From Burkholderia savannae (GTDB taxonomy: Bacteria; Pseudomonadota; Gammaproteobacteria; Burkholderiales; Burkholderiaceae): DNA of 64,000 nucleotides. The stretch spans positions 4,030,001 to 4,094,000 of the forward strand of contig NZ_CP013417.1 in the NCBI RefSeq assembly GCF_001524445.2, written 5' to 3'. The notes beneath the pieces are model-generated. The model made no database searches. It was not told where the DNA came from and was given only the letters and a program-made list of their open reading frames with translations. The position numbers were made by a program, and so were the translations under genes. Of this stretch, positions 1 through 9,460 are shown piece by piece; position 1 is the stretch's first letter, and each line of letters begins with the position of its first letter.

Positions 1-2
1 CG

Positions 3-74
3 CGCGCGGTGCTCGACGATCCGCTCGTGCGCAGCGCGTATCTCGGCAAGGCATTCGATGAGCATGAGGCCTGA
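3..74 (+). CDS. ABC transporter ATP-binding protein, C-terminal end (LivG-like), partial
   Basis: Only the last 23 codons are inside the window; the gene begins upstream. The tail contains DDPLVRSAYLGKAF, matching the 'VxxDPxVxxAYLG' end typical of the LivG/LivF group of branched-chain amino-acid transporter ATPases. A LivF-type gene follows 309 bases downstream on the same strand, which supports a LivG-type assignment. The role would be powering import through a Liv-type permease in the inner membrane. The substrate cannot be told from this fragment. Confidence 0.6.
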   Translation, partial: RAVLDDPLVRSAYLGKAFDEHEA

Positions 75-383
75 AGCGAGGCGGCGAACCGGTGGGCGCG
101 CGTTGCGGAAAACGTCGCGCGTGATCGCGAACGCGAGCGGCACAAGGCCGGTTTGCGGTTCGCCGCCCGATCGCGCCGCGCCGCGGCGACACGCGACCGG
201 GCAACTCGAAAAGACGCGCGGCGTCGCGCAACCGGCCGGTCCGCGCTCGACGCACGCGCCACGCCTGACGCGCAACGCGCTTTACCGCCCCGCGGCATTC
301 GCGGCATTACGCGAGCCCGCGCGGCCGCACGCATGCGGCGCGGCACGCGCGCCGCATCTCAATTGACAAGGAGTCCGACGATC
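75..383. other. Intergenic stretch between livG-like end and livF
   Basis: 309 bases of GC-rich sequence with no convincing gene. Reading frames can be drawn through it but they are rich in Arg and Ala and have no ribosome site. The only clear signal is the AAGGAG ribosome site at 368-373 for livF. The gap is long for two genes of one transporter operon. Confidence 0.6.
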
Positions 384-1115
384 ATGCAGCTCGAAGTGAA
401 AGACCTCGTCGTCCATCGCGCGAACAAACCCGTGCTGCACGGCGTGTCGCTCACGGTCGCGCCCGGGCGGGTGACGGCGCTCGTCGGCGCGAACGGCGCC
501 GGCAAATCGACGCTCGTGATGAGCGTCGCGGGCGCGCTGCCCGCGACGTCCGGCGACGTGCTGCTCGACGGCGCGCCGCTCGGCGCGCTGCGGCCCGAGG
601 CGGTGCGACGTCGCGGGATCGCGGTCGTGCCGGAAGGGCATCGCGTGCTCGGCGAGCTGTCGGTTCGCGACAACCTGCGCGCCGCCGGCGCGTTCCTGTC
701 TGCGCGGCGGCTCGACGACGCGATCGAACGCGTGCTCGCGATCTTCCCGGAACTGAAGCCGAAGCTCGATGCACGCAGCAACGATCTGTCGGGCGGCCAG
801 AAACAGATGGTGTGCGTGTCGCAGGCGCTGATCGGCGAACCGCATACGCTCCTCATCGACGAGCTGTCGCTCGGCCTCGCGCCTGCCGTCACGGCGCGCC
901 TCGCGCGGACCGTCGCGCAGATCGCGAAAGAGGGCGTGGCGGTGCTGCTGATCGAGCAGTTCACGACGATCGCGCTCGCGCTCGCGACCGACGCCTACGT
1001 GCTCGAGCGCGGCCGCGTCGCATTCGCCGGCAGCGCGCAGACGCTGCGCGAGCGGCCGGAGATTCTGCACGGCAGCTATCTTGCATCGAAGGGAAGCGGC
1101 GCGAACGCGGCCTGA
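384..1115 (+). CDS. livF: Branched-chain amino-acid-type ABC transporter ATPase (LivF-like)
   Basis: A 243-residue ATP-binding protein of the HAAT family. The Walker A motif GANGAGKST is near residue 35, the signature LSGGQKQ lies around residue 138, and Walker B with its glutamate is in TLLIDELSLGLAP. Length fits LivF (about 235-240). The ATG at 384 is chosen because AAGGAG sits about 10 bases upstream; a longer in-frame extension to 153 has no such site. It should work with the LivG-like protein to energise uptake of amino acids or related amides or urea-like solutes. Substrate is unknown because the binding protein and permeases are outside the window. Confidence 0.85.
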   Translation: MQLEVKDLVVHRANKPVLHGVSLTVAPGRVTALVGANGAGKSTLVMSVAGALPATSGDVLLDGAPLGALRPEAVRRRGIAVVPEGHRVLGELSVRDNLRAAGAFLSARRLDDAIERVLAIFPELKPKLDARSNDLSGGQKQMVCVSQALIGEPHTLLIDELSLGLAPAVTARLARTVAQIAKEGVAVLLIEQFTTIALALATDAYVLERGRVAFAGSAQTLRERPEILHGSYLASKGSGANAA

Positions 1116-1132
1116 CGCATCGAAACAGGCGC

Positions 1133-1165
1133 GTCGCCCGGCGCGAAGCGAGCGGGCCGGGCGAC
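1133..1165. terminator. Hairpin between convergent livF and araC-type gene
   Basis: Perfect 10-bp stem GTCGCCCGGC / GCCGGGCGAC with a 13-base loop, placed in the 76-base gap between two convergent genes. There is no T-run on either side, so it may be a Rho-independent-like terminator of weak form or only an mRNA-end stabiliser. Confidence 0.5.
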
Positions 1166-1191
1166 AGCCGACGGCGTGCCGCCCGTGCGGC

Positions 1192-2148
1192 TCAGGGCGA
1201 CGCGCGCCGCCGCACGAACTCGCGCGGCGTCATGCCGTAACGCTGCTTGAAGCTGCGGCAGAAGTGCGCGCTGCTGCTGAAACCCCAACTGAACGCGATT
1301 TCGGAAATGGCGGGCTTCGCCGCGCGTGCGTTGTCGAGCGCCTCCTTGCAGCGCTCGAGCCGGTTCGACCAGATGTAGCGGTCGATCGTCACGCCTTCCT
1401 CCTCGAAGATCCGGTGCAGATAGCGCTTCGAGCAGCGCAGCTCGCGCGCGATCCGGTCGATCGACAGATCGGCGTCGGCGAGGTGGCCCTGGATGTATTG
1501 CTTGACGCGCATCCGCAGCACGGTGGGCAGCGTGACGTGCTCGCCCTGCGCATCGCGCTGCGCGCTCAGCGTCGACACGATCAGGCCGAGAATCGTCTCC
1601 GACAGCGCGGTGCCCGTCGTGCCGGGCAGCGACGGCAATTGTTCGGACAACGATACGAGAAACGACGACAGTAGCGAGAACAGCCCCTTGAGTTCGAATT
1701 CGCGCGCATCGGACGTGTGCAGATCGGGCACCGCGAAGCCGCCTAGCTGCTTGCGCGGGATCTGGATCGCGAGCTGCTCGACGTGCGTCAGGTTCGCGAT
1801 GCTGTACGGCACGCGCGGATCGTACAGGCTCCAGTCGCCCGTGCGAAGCCGGAACACCTTGCCGCGCTGCTCGATTTCGCTCACGCCGCTCAGTTGCAGG
1901 ATCAGCTTGAAGTAGTCGGAGCCGTGATCGTGCAGCGCCGCGACCGGGCGCACGATCCGGTGCGCGGGCGCGGCGATCGTGAACACCCGCATCGGGCCGA
2001 TCTCGTACTGGCTGAGCTGCGCGTCGAATGCGTCGTCGTCGCAGCACGCGTCGAGTCCGCCGAAGTACTGCGTGACGACGCGGCCCCACGCGCGGCCGCG
2101 AAACGCGGGCGATTCGCCCGCCGTCGTGAAGAATCTGCCGTTCACCAT
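1192..2148 (-). CDS. AraC-family transcriptional regulator
   Basis: 318 residues. The N-terminal about 200 residues look like the cupin-like AraC ligand-binding domain. The last about 100 residues carry the double helix-turn-helix: first HTH in LSIDRIARELRCSKRYLHR, second in ISEIAFSWGFSSSAHFCRSF, then the typical GMTPREFVRRR end. The start at 2148 is chosen because AAGGAG lies just upstream; an extra 15-codon extension is possible but lacks support. It is convergent with the Liv-type transporter and upstream of nothing obvious, so its targets are unknown. Its own promoter probably lies in the AT-rich patch near 2204-2231. Confidence 0.85.
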   Translation of the reverse strand: MVNGRFFTTAGESPAFRGRAWGRVVTQYFGGLDACCDDDAFDAQLSQYEIGPMRVFTIAAPAHRIVRPVAALHDHGSDYFKLILQLSGVSEIEQRGKVFRLRTGDWSLYDPRVPYSIANLTHVEQLAIQIPRKQLGGFAVPDLHTSDAREFELKGLFSLLSSFLVSLSEQLPSLPGTTGTALSETILGLIVSTLSAQRDAQGEHVTLPTVLRMRVKQYIQGHLADADLSIDRIARELRCSKRYLHRIFEEEGVTIDRYIWSNRLERCKEALDNARAAKPAISEIAFSWGFSSSAHFCRSFKQRYGMTPREFVRRRASP

Positions 2149-2504
2149 GCGCTCCTTGCGAGTACACGTCCAGCCGGACCCGTGCCGGGGCATCCTGTCT
2201 GCCCGAATATAGTTAGCATATTAAATATTCGGCGCGAACTGAATCCGGTTTACTCCGGAACGCGAATTCCGCCGCCCGAGCGACGATTTTGACGCGGTGA
2301 CTGCGGAGTTATGTGCGCTGGTTCACATAAGCCGTCGCGCGAAGCCTATGCGGGCGGAAGAGACCGATGCGGGGAGGGGGCGCGGCACGCGTCGCGCGTG
2401 CGGGCCTGCGGGCTTGCGGCCGGGCCGCCGCAGGCGGATGGCCGCGCGCCCGGCGCGCCGTGCCGGCTCGCGCCGCGCGACGGCCGCCGGAGAGCGCAAC
2501 GCGT
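2149..2504. other. Intergenic region upstream of the araC-type gene, downstream of porin
   Basis: 356 bases. An AT-rich patch at about 2204-2231 (GAATATAGTTAGCATATTAA) stands out from the GC-rich surroundings and is the likely promoter or operator of the AraC gene. I see no T-tailed hairpin for the porin gene that ends at 2505. Confidence 0.4.
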
Positions 2505-3605
2505 TCAGAAGCGGGTCAGCATCCCGATGCGCGCGAGAAACTGCGAGCGCGAGCTCGATTGCGCATCGGGCCCCATCACGCCGTTGATCCACGCGTGCGC
2601 GCCGGCGCTGCCGCCTGCGAACTGATACACGGTCTCGACGTAGGCGGACGTGCGCTTCGACAGCGCATACTGGGCAGCCGCCGTGACCTGATGCGCGTAG
2701 TTGTGCTCGAGCTGCGCGTTGCCCTTCATGTATTCGTAGTTCGCGCCGATCGTCCACGGCGCGCCGACGTAGCGCGCACCCGCCTGGATCACGTCGATCG
2801 CCGCGCCCGTCAGCGTGTTCTTCGTGTTCGTGTACAGCAGGTTCAGATCGAACGCCGACAACGCGTAGCGCGCGCCGAGCCCCCAGTTGCGCAGGCCGTC
2901 GTGCCCGTTGTTCATCTGCGGATACTTGACTTCGACGTACGCGGCGCCGAGCGCGAAATTGCCCGTCTCGTACTTGAGGCCGGCGCTGACCGTGCTGTTC
3001 GCCGACAGGCCGCCGCCCGCCTGATTGCCGAAGCCGTACATCAGGCCGAACACGAGACCGTTCAGGTTCGCGCTCGTGTACTTGACCGAGTTCGGCACGC
3101 GGCTCGAGCCTGCCATCCGGTCGAAGTCGAACGAGCCGGTCGGATTGTCGGGAATCCCGAGTTTCGAGAACGGGCCCTGACGGAAGTTGTAGAGGCCGCC
3201 GTAGCGGAACGCGCCGTCGAACGAGCCGAACGTCAGCGAATCGGTCATGAAGTCGTATTGCTGGCCGAGCGTCACGCTGCCGAGCCGCTCGCTCCACAGG
3301 CCGACGAGCGCGGTGCGCGAGAACATCGAGCCGGGCGTCGGCAGCGCGGCGCCGTTGCCGAGCGCGTACTGCGACGTCAGCTCGAAGATCGCCTTCGCGC
3401 CGCCGCCGAGATCCTCCGTGCCCTTGAGCCCCCACAGATTCGGCACCGCGATGCCGTCGTCGAAATGCACATTGCGCTTGCCGCCTTCGTTCGACACGTA
3501 GGACACGCCTGCATCCACCAGGCCGAACAGCGTCACGCTGCCGTCGGACGCGTGCGCGCCCGCCGTGACGGCCAGGCCGGCCGCCGCTACCGCAAACTTC
3601 TTCAT
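2505..3605 (-). CDS. Gram-negative porin (OmpC/Porin_4-like)
   Basis: 366 residues, a 16-stranded trimeric general porin of the Burkholderia/Bordetella type in the outer membrane. A signal peptide is clear: MKKFAVAAAGLAVTAGAHA then SDGSVTLFGLVDAG, the classic mature start. The protein ends in phenylalanine (ARIGMLTRF), the signal for BAM-mediated assembly. GGAG upstream of 3605 decides the start; a longer upstream frame is not credible. It allows passive diffusion of small hydrophilic solutes; specificity is not readable. A second porin of the same family lies at 9461-10588, with a restriction-modification pair between them. Confidence 0.92.
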   Translation of the reverse strand: MKKFAVAAAGLAVTAGAHASDGSVTLFGLVDAGVSYVSNEGGKRNVHFDDGIAVPNLWGLKGTEDLGGGAKAIFELTSQYALGNGAALPTPGSMFSRTALVGLWSERLGSVTLGQQYDFMTDSLTFGSFDGAFRYGGLYNFRQGPFSKLGIPDNPTGSFDFDRMAGSSRVPNSVKYTSANLNGLVFGLMYGFGNQAGGGLSANSTVSAGLKYETGNFALGAAYVEVKYPQMNNGHDGLRNWGLGARYALSAFDLNLLYTNTKNTLTGAAIDVIQAGARYVGAPWTIGANYEYMKGNAQLEHNYAHQVTAAAQYALSKRTSAYVETVYQFAGGSAGAHAWINGVMGPDAQSSSRSQFLARIGMLTRF

Positions 3606-3956
3606 CGTCGTCTCCGTTGGGGTTGTCGTTATGCGCGGCGACGCTCGGGGCGCCGCCGTCGATCTCCGGCACGGAGTGTGGAACAGCGTGCGGCGCGCAT
3701 CTTTCCCGACGGCGCACAAACACTAGCTCGACGATGCACACGGGCATCGTCCGACGTTATGGATGTCGAAATGAAGTGCGCGGCGTTGCGCGATGCAGCG
3801 TGCGTTCGAGGAAATTCGCTTCGCACCGCGAAACGAAGCGGGGAAGGGCGCGCGCAAGAGCCTGCGGCGGGAAACCGCTGCGCGCCGCACGCCGGAAACC
3901 ACCGGCGATGCGGCGACGCAGCGAGAAAAAACGGCGAGAACGTGCGGTGTCGACGC
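3606..3956. other. Porin upstream region / end of res
   Basis: 351 bases between the res stop and the porin start. It should hold the porin promoter. No clear sigma-70 hexamers are obvious; the segment near 3805-3845 has self-complementary runs (TTCGCTTCGCACCGCGAAACGAAGC) that could be the res terminator hairpin, but there is no strong T-run. Confidence 0.35.
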
Positions 3957-6900
3957 TCAGGCCGCGTCGTGCGCGTTTGGCGTGGACGCCCGCAGATCGT
4001 CGACGGTGCGCGCGCGCACGTAGCGCGCTGGATCGTCGACGGCCGCCGCCAGCGCGCGGAAATGCGCGGCGCCGCACTGGATCTTGCGCCGCTCGAACGC
4101 GCGCAGATCGCCGTCGGCCAGGCCGCTCTTCGATTCGACGACGAAATACAGGCGCGGCCCGCCTTCCTCGGCGATCATCACCGCCCAGTCGGGGCTGTAA
4201 CTGCCGAGCGGCGTCGGGATTCGGAACCAGCCGGGCAGCCTCGCATACAGCCTGACCGCGTCGTCCTGTTCGAGCGATTCGACGAACGCGCGCTCGGCGG
4301 GCGTCTCGCACGGCACGTCCTCGTGGATCGATTTGGCCGCGCCGCGCCGCATGCTGGACAGATAGCCGGTGAGCGGCTCGTCCTCGAACAGCGACAGTGC
4401 GTGCACGTGCCGTTCGCCGAGCAGCGTGTACTCGATCCCGTCGACGAGCGCATCGCGCTTGCAGCGCTCGAGCGTCGCGGCGACGAGCGCGATGAAGCGC
4501 TGCGGATTGCGCGGGAACTCGTCGAGCCGGCCGCTCTCGATCAGCACGGTCGCGATCGTGCGCCGCGTGAGCTGCGTGCGATCCTGCAGCTCGGTCAGCA
4601 GATCCGGCAGATCGACTTCGCCCTCGTCGATCGCGATCGTGCCGGCGTCCTCGATTTCGGTCGCCTCGATGCCCGCCGCGTCGATCGCGATGTCGGCCTT
4701 GCGCCACTGCAGCCGTGCCTGCGCGACGGCGGGCGCCGCCTTCAGCGCGGCCACGCAGCGCTCGACGAGGCGCGCGTTGTCGAAGTTCACGCGATACGTC
4801 GTCCGGTACTGGATGCGATCCCACAGCGCGCGGAACTCGTCGCCGAGGTACACCGCCTTGCCTTGCGCGTCGCGCCGCAGCGCGATGTGGCGACGCTCGT
4901 CCGCGTTGCGCACGTCGAGCCGGCCCGCGAGCTTGCGCAGCATGTCCACGATCAGCGCGCGCTGCGCGTCGAATGCGTCGGGCAGAGGCAACGCGCGCAG
5001 CTTGAGCGCCGCGCGCAGCGTGTCCTGCACGCGGCCGCGCGCGTCGAGATAGCCGGCGTCCCGCAAATACGCCCACAGCGCGGTCGACTGTTCGACGCCG
5101 AGCGGCGCGACGCTGCCGTCCGCGGCCGACACGGGCAGCGCCGCGAACTGATGCGTCTCGACGATGCCGAAGCGCAGCCCCGTATCGGCCTCGATCTCCT
5201 TCTGCAGGTTCTCGGCGAACTGCTCGTAGCTTTCGCCGGCAACCACCGTCAGCGTGTTGACGTCGAAGCCGCGCACGCGCTCGCCGCGCTGGTTCACGGC
5301 AAGACGCAGCCCGCGGCCGATCGTCTGGCGGCGCTCGCGCTCGCTGTGGATGTCGCGCAGCGTGCAGATCTGGAACACGTTCGGATTGTCCCAGCCTTCC
5401 TTTAGCGCGGAGTGCGAAAAGATGAACTTGAGCGGCGTGTCGAACGACAGCAGCCGCTCCTTGTCCTTCATGATGAGGCCGTACGCGCGTTCCGCGTTCT
5501 CGCGGCTGCCCGCGCTCTTGTCGCTCGTGTCGGTCCAGCCGCCTTTCTTGTCGATCGAGAAGTAGCCGTCGTGCACGGCTTCGGCCGCGGCCTCGGCGTC
5601 GACGCCGCCGAACAGCGCGCGATACGCGGGCAGCTTCGCCGCGCGGCGGTATTCCTCTTCGAACAGCAGCGCGTAGTCGCCCTTGAACGGCTGGCCGTGC
5701 CGGTCGTACTTCCGGTACTTGTCGACCGCGTCGACGAAGAAGAGCGACAGCACCTTCACGCCGAGCGGCGTGAGACGCAGCTCTTTGTCGAGATGCTCGC
5801 GGATCGTGCGGCGAATCATCTCGCGCTGGATCGCGAGCGTGTCGACGTCGCCGTGCGTGTCGCCGATCGACAGAAACGCGTCGCCGCCCGGATAGCGCAG
5901 CTCGAGGTATTCCGCGCCGCGCGCCGCGTGAATCGCGCCGATCCGGAAGTTCGCGTAGACCGCGCGCTTCGTCGCGCGCTCGAGATCGTCGCCGTCGGAG
6001 ACGGCCAGCGTTTGCCGCTCGACGCCGCCGTCGGCCGTCGCGACATCGAGCTCGACGCGCGCCGTGATCGCGCCGCGCCGGCTCGCGATCGACATCACGC
6101 GCATGAACGGCTTGTTGTGCGCGCCCTCGACGGTCGCCGACGCGATCTCGATCTGCTTGACGAGCCTGCGCTCGTACGCGTCGATCGCGTCCAGCCGGTA
6201 CAGCATCTGATACTTGTCCGCGTGCGTCGCCGAATAGCGCAGCGTGCAGAGCGGCCGCATCGCGTCGAGCGCCTCCTTGCCGCGCCCTTCGAGCCCGCCG
6301 TCCACGCTTTGCGGCTCGTCGACGATCACGATCGGATGCGTGGCGCGAATCAGGTCGATCGGCTTTTCGCCGCCCGTCTTTTCGCTGTCCTTGTAGAGGC
6401 TGTTGACGTCCTTCTTGTTGATCGCGGCGACCGTGACGATCATGATCTGCACGGTCGACTTCGACGCGAAGCTGCGCACCTCGCCGAGCTTCGCCGAATC
6501 GTAGACGAAGCAATCGAACGGCACGCCCGCGTACAGGCGCCTGAAATGCCGCTCGGTGATCTGCAGCGTCTTGTAGACGCCTTCCTTGATCGCGACCGAC
6601 GGCACGACGATCACGAACTTCGTGAAATCGAAGCGGCGGTGCAGCTCGAAGATCGTGCGCAGGTAGACGTAGGTCTTGCCCGTGCCCGTCTCCATCTCGA
6701 CGGTGAAATCGTTCGAGCTCGGCGCGCCGGACGGCGGCAGGCCGTTGCGCACCTGCACGCGCGCGAGATTCTCGGCGAACGCGTGGGCGTCGAGCGTCAG
6801 GCGATTGCCGACGCCGAGCCCCGATTCGGCCATCCCGAGCGAAATCTGCGGGCTCGCGCGCCGTCGCGCGGCCTGCGCGGTCACGCTGAATTCGGCGCGG

Positions 6901-6986
6901 CACGCCTCCTGGCCGCGAAACAGATCGCATACCGCCTCGATCGCTTCGAGCTGATAGTCGAGATCCGACTCGAAATGCAACTGCAT
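3957..6986 (-). CDS. res: Type III restriction endonuclease, Res subunit
   Basis: 1009 residues, the ATP-dependent cleavage subunit that acts only in complex with Mod. Visible motifs: Walker A in METGTGKTYVY (about residue 98), DEAD-like box IVDEPQSVD (about 224), motif VI TIGRGLRLAV (about 555), and near the C-terminus the PD-(D/E)xK nuclease in SPDWAV...FVVESKS (about 930-955). All expected catalytic residues are present, so it appears intact. ATG at 6986 is preferred over a TTG two codons earlier because AAGGAAGG sits six bases upstream of the ATG. It follows mod by 40 bases on the same strand, so the two are one operon. Confidence 0.93.
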   Translation of the reverse strand: MQLHFESDLDYQLEAIEAVCDLFRGQEACRAEFSVTAQAARRRASPQISLGMAESGLGVGNRLTLDAHAFAENLARVQVRNGLPPSGAPSSNDFTVEMETGTGKTYVYLRTIFELHRRFDFTKFVIVVPSVAIKEGVYKTLQITERHFRRLYAGVPFDCFVYDSAKLGEVRSFASKSTVQIMIVTVAAINKKDVNSLYKDSEKTGGEKPIDLIRATHPIVIVDEPQSVDGGLEGRGKEALDAMRPLCTLRYSATHADKYQMLYRLDAIDAYERRLVKQIEIASATVEGAHNKPFMRVMSIASRRGAITARVELDVATADGGVERQTLAVSDGDDLERATKRAVYANFRIGAIHAARGAEYLELRYPGGDAFLSIGDTHGDVDTLAIQREMIRRTIREHLDKELRLTPLGVKVLSLFFVDAVDKYRKYDRHGQPFKGDYALLFEEEYRRAAKLPAYRALFGGVDAEAAAEAVHDGYFSIDKKGGWTDTSDKSAGSRENAERAYGLIMKDKERLLSFDTPLKFIFSHSALKEGWDNPNVFQICTLRDIHSERERRQTIGRGLRLAVNQRGERVRGFDVNTLTVVAGESYEQFAENLQKEIEADTGLRFGIVETHQFAALPVSAADGSVAPLGVEQSTALWAYLRDAGYLDARGRVQDTLRAALKLRALPLPDAFDAQRALIVDMLRKLAGRLDVRNADERRHIALRRDAQGKAVYLGDEFRALWDRIQYRTTYRVNFDNARLVERCVAALKAAPAVAQARLQWRKADIAIDAAGIEATEIEDAGTIAIDEGEVDLPDLLTELQDRTQLTRRTIATVLIESGRLDEFPRNPQRFIALVAATLERCKRDALVDGIEYTLLGERHVHALSLFEDEPLTGYLSSMRRGAAKSIHEDVPCETPAERAFVESLEQDDAVRLYARLPGWFRIPTPLGSYSPDWAVMIAEEGGPRLYFVVESKSGLADGDLRAFERRKIQCGAAHFRALAAAVDDPARYVRARTVDDLRASTPNAHDAA

Positions 6987-7026
6987 GCTCAACCTTCCTT
7001 GTCTGCGTGTGGCTCGCGTGCGCGCA

Positions 7027-9054
7027 TCAGAGGCTCCGGATGCGCTTCACGCCGTGCTGCTCGAGGATCGCCGACAGGTTCACCTTCGCCACGTCGTCCG
7101 TGAAGCCGCTGTCGCGGAACACGCACGTCACGTCGCGCGCCTCGGCCGCGCCCGCCGCGGCCGAGGCGGCGATCAGCTCGACGATGCCGACGCCCAGCGC
7201 GTCGGTCGACGCGCGATCGATGCGCGCGTCGAAGCACGCGACGATCGCGCCGTCGATCACGTACACCGCCTTGCCGGCGATCGTCCTCGCCTCGATCGGC
7301 GCGCACAGGTCGAGGCCGAGCTTGAGCATCAGTTCGTACAGCAGATCTTCGTCGGACCGGTTCGGCTTGATGTGGTCGACGGCCGCGAACAGCGACTGCT
7401 GGATGTCGTCGCCGCGCGGGTCCCATTCGGAGACGTTGGTCGAATCGAGTCTGAACACGCGAAAGCCGAGATCGGCGCGCACGCCCGGATGCTCGGCCGC
7501 GATCCTCGCCGCCGCGCGCCGCAGCCGTTCCTTCGTCAGCTCGGCGAGGTTGAGCGGCACGCGCTGCGCCGCGCAGAAATCGGCGGCGGCCTTCTGATCC
7601 TTGCTGTCGGCGTCGAGCGGCTCGGGCAACTGCACGAGCGCGTAGCGGCGCTGGCCGCCGTCGGCCGCGTTGAGCGCCATCACCGCGTGCGCGGTCGTGC
7701 CCGAGCCGCCGAAGAAGTCGACGATCAGATCATCGCCGTCCGTGCACCAGCCGACGATCGACGCGGCGAATTCGACAGGCTTCGGCTGATCGAACGGAAT
7801 GCCGAGCGATTTCATCAGCGCGTCGTCCGAGCCGCCGAACGGCAGCACCGACGGCACGTTCTCGTACATGTTCTCGTCGAGAAAGTAGATACGCTGCGGC
7901 TGCGTGGTTTCGTCGACGCCGAATTCGACGAGCCCCTTGTCGATAAGCGCCTGCATCGTCGCGGGCGGGTTGCGCCAGCCGCGCTCGGGCACGGGGCACG
8001 GCCGGCCCGTCACCGGATGCATGAGCGCGGCGAAGTAGTCGTCGGGCGCCTTCTTCTTGTTCGGCCACGCCATCGACACGAGCCGGTAGACGCGCCCGTC
8101 GGCCGAGAGCCGGTCGTACATCGCCTCGCCGCCCGACAGCGTTGCCTGCTGCGACTTCACCCAGCTCCGGTACGCGACGTTCGCGTCCGCGATCGTCGAC
8201 GCGCCCGCGATCGCCGCGCGCGCCGCGTCGAGCATGCGCTGCGCGTTGCGCTTCGGGCGCTTGAGCGGCGCGCGCTCGAACAGCAGCGCCGCGTCGCGCG
8301 CGAACAACACGATCGATTCGTGCTGGTACGCGATCCCGCGCGCGTCGCCCTTCGGATTGCGCTTGTCCCACACCGCGACGCCGAGCTCGTTGTCCTCGCC
8401 GAAGATCTCGCGCATCACGAGCACGAGCGCGTGCTGCTCGTGCTCGTCGATGTGCACGGCAATCACGCCGTCGTCGGCGAGCAGGTCGCGCGCGAGCTTC
8501 AGCCGCGGATAGATCATGTTGAGCCAGTCCGTATGGAAACGGCCGCTCGCATCGGCGTTGCTGCTCACCCGCTTGCCGCCCGTCGTCTGGCCGGTCAGCT
8601 CGAGATAGTGGCGCAGGCTGTCGGTGAAATTGTCCGAATAGACGAAATCCTTGCCGGTGTTGTACGGCGGATCGATGTACACGAGCTTCGCGCGCCCCGC
8701 GTAGCTCTTTTGCAGCAGCTTCAGCACCTCGAGGTTCTCGCCCTCGATCATCAGGTTGCGGGTCGACGCCCAATCGACGCTCTCGCGCGGGCATGGACGC
8801 AGCGTGCCCGTCGACGGCGTGAGCGCGAGCCTGCGCGCGCGGCGCTTGCCGTGCCAGTTGAGGCCGTACTTCTCGTCGGCGTCGGCGACGGCCGGCGCGC
8901 CGACGAGCGCCGCGAGCGCGTCGAGATTCAACGACGCGCCGTCCGCTCCTTCGGTCACGGCGTCCGGAAAAAGCGCCTTCAGGCGCTCGATGTTCGCGGA
9001 CACGAGATCCGCGGATTGTGCTTCCGGGCTCGCCGCATCGAGTTTTTGCATCAT
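7027..9054 (-). CDS. mod: Type III DNA methyltransferase, Mod subunit
   Basis: About 675 residues. It methylates adenine at a specific asymmetric site, gives the complex its sequence specificity, and protects the host. The catalytic motif DPPYNTGKDF lies near residue 130 and the SAM-binding motif DFFGGSGTTAHAV near residue 448. That order (catalytic before SAM) is the beta class used by Type III Mod proteins. The target-recognition domain would lie between them. The start is uncertain: ATGs at 9063, 9054 and 9051 are all in frame; GGGAAGA sits directly before 9054/9051. No simple repeat run is seen inside that would make it phase variable. Confidence 0.92.
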   Translation of the reverse strand: MMQKLDAASPEAQSADLVSANIERLKALFPDAVTEGADGASLNLDALAALVGAPAVADADEKYGLNWHGKRRARRLALTPSTGTLRPCPRESVDWASTRNLMIEGENLEVLKLLQKSYAGRAKLVYIDPPYNTGKDFVYSDNFTDSLRHYLELTGQTTGGKRVSSNADASGRFHTDWLNMIYPRLKLARDLLADDGVIAVHIDEHEQHALVLVMREIFGEDNELGVAVWDKRNPKGDARGIAYQHESIVLFARDAALLFERAPLKRPKRNAQRMLDAARAAIAGASTIADANVAYRSWVKSQQATLSGGEAMYDRLSADGRVYRLVSMAWPNKKKAPDDYFAALMHPVTGRPCPVPERGWRNPPATMQALIDKGLVEFGVDETTQPQRIYFLDENMYENVPSVLPFGGSDDALMKSLGIPFDQPKPVEFAASIVGWCTDGDDLIVDFFGGSGTTAHAVMALNAADGGQRRYALVQLPEPLDADSKDQKAAADFCAAQRVPLNLAELTKERLRRAAARIAAEHPGVRADLGFRVFRLDSTNVSEWDPRGDDIQQSLFAAVDHIKPNRSDEDLLYELMLKLGLDLCAPIEARTIAGKAVYVIDGAIVACFDARIDRASTDALGVGIVELIAASAAAGAAEARDVTCVFRDSGFTDDVAKVNLSAILEQHGVKRIRSL

Positions 9055-9460
9055 TCTTCCCATCAATTGCGTGTCTTCGCGCCGGCGTGCGAGCCCGATC
9101 GTCGGGCCGCGCGGCGCGGCAAAGGCGAAACGCTAGCGATCCGCCCGGCGCAGGTCAAGGACTTGCGGCGGCCGGGCGCGGCGCGTGCCGCCGGGCGGGG
9201 CCCGCAGCCTCGGCTGCCGGGGCTTCGCGCCCGCGTTCGGCGACGCAGATGTTTACCACAGGTTCGCAAGCCCGCCGCCATTGCGAGGTTTCGCCCTCGC
9301 GCGCGGGCGCGAATCGAGCGCAGGAAACCGGCACAAAAAAGCCCGGCGTGAAGCCGGGCTGTCGAATACCGCATGGTCTCGCAGGAGATCGGGCGAGCTG
9401 GACGGGAGAAGCGGGAAGGGCGGCACGGCCGTATCGCGGCCGGCCGTGCCGCGCAGCGGG
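9055..9460. other. Intergenic region upstream of mod, downstream of second porin
   Basis: About 400 bases. It holds the terminator of the second porin (9332-9358) and presumably the mod-res promoter. I see no further gene in it. Confidence 0.5.
9332..9358 (-). terminator. Rho-independent terminator of the second porin
   Basis: Stem AGCCCGGC / GCCGGGCT (9338-9345 with 9351-9358), 5-base loop, followed on the minus strand by TTTTTTGTG. It lies about 100 bases after the porin stop. Confidence 0.85.

Noticed and set aside
2367..5405. Very long plus-strand frame (over 1000 codons) opposite porin and res
   Set aside because: Antisense shadow of high-GC genes; product is Arg/Ala/Val/His-rich with no motif, while the minus strand gives intact porin and Res proteins.
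6985..9351. Long plus-strand frame opposite mod
   Set aside because: Arg-rich shadow; mod has all catalytic motifs on the minus strand.
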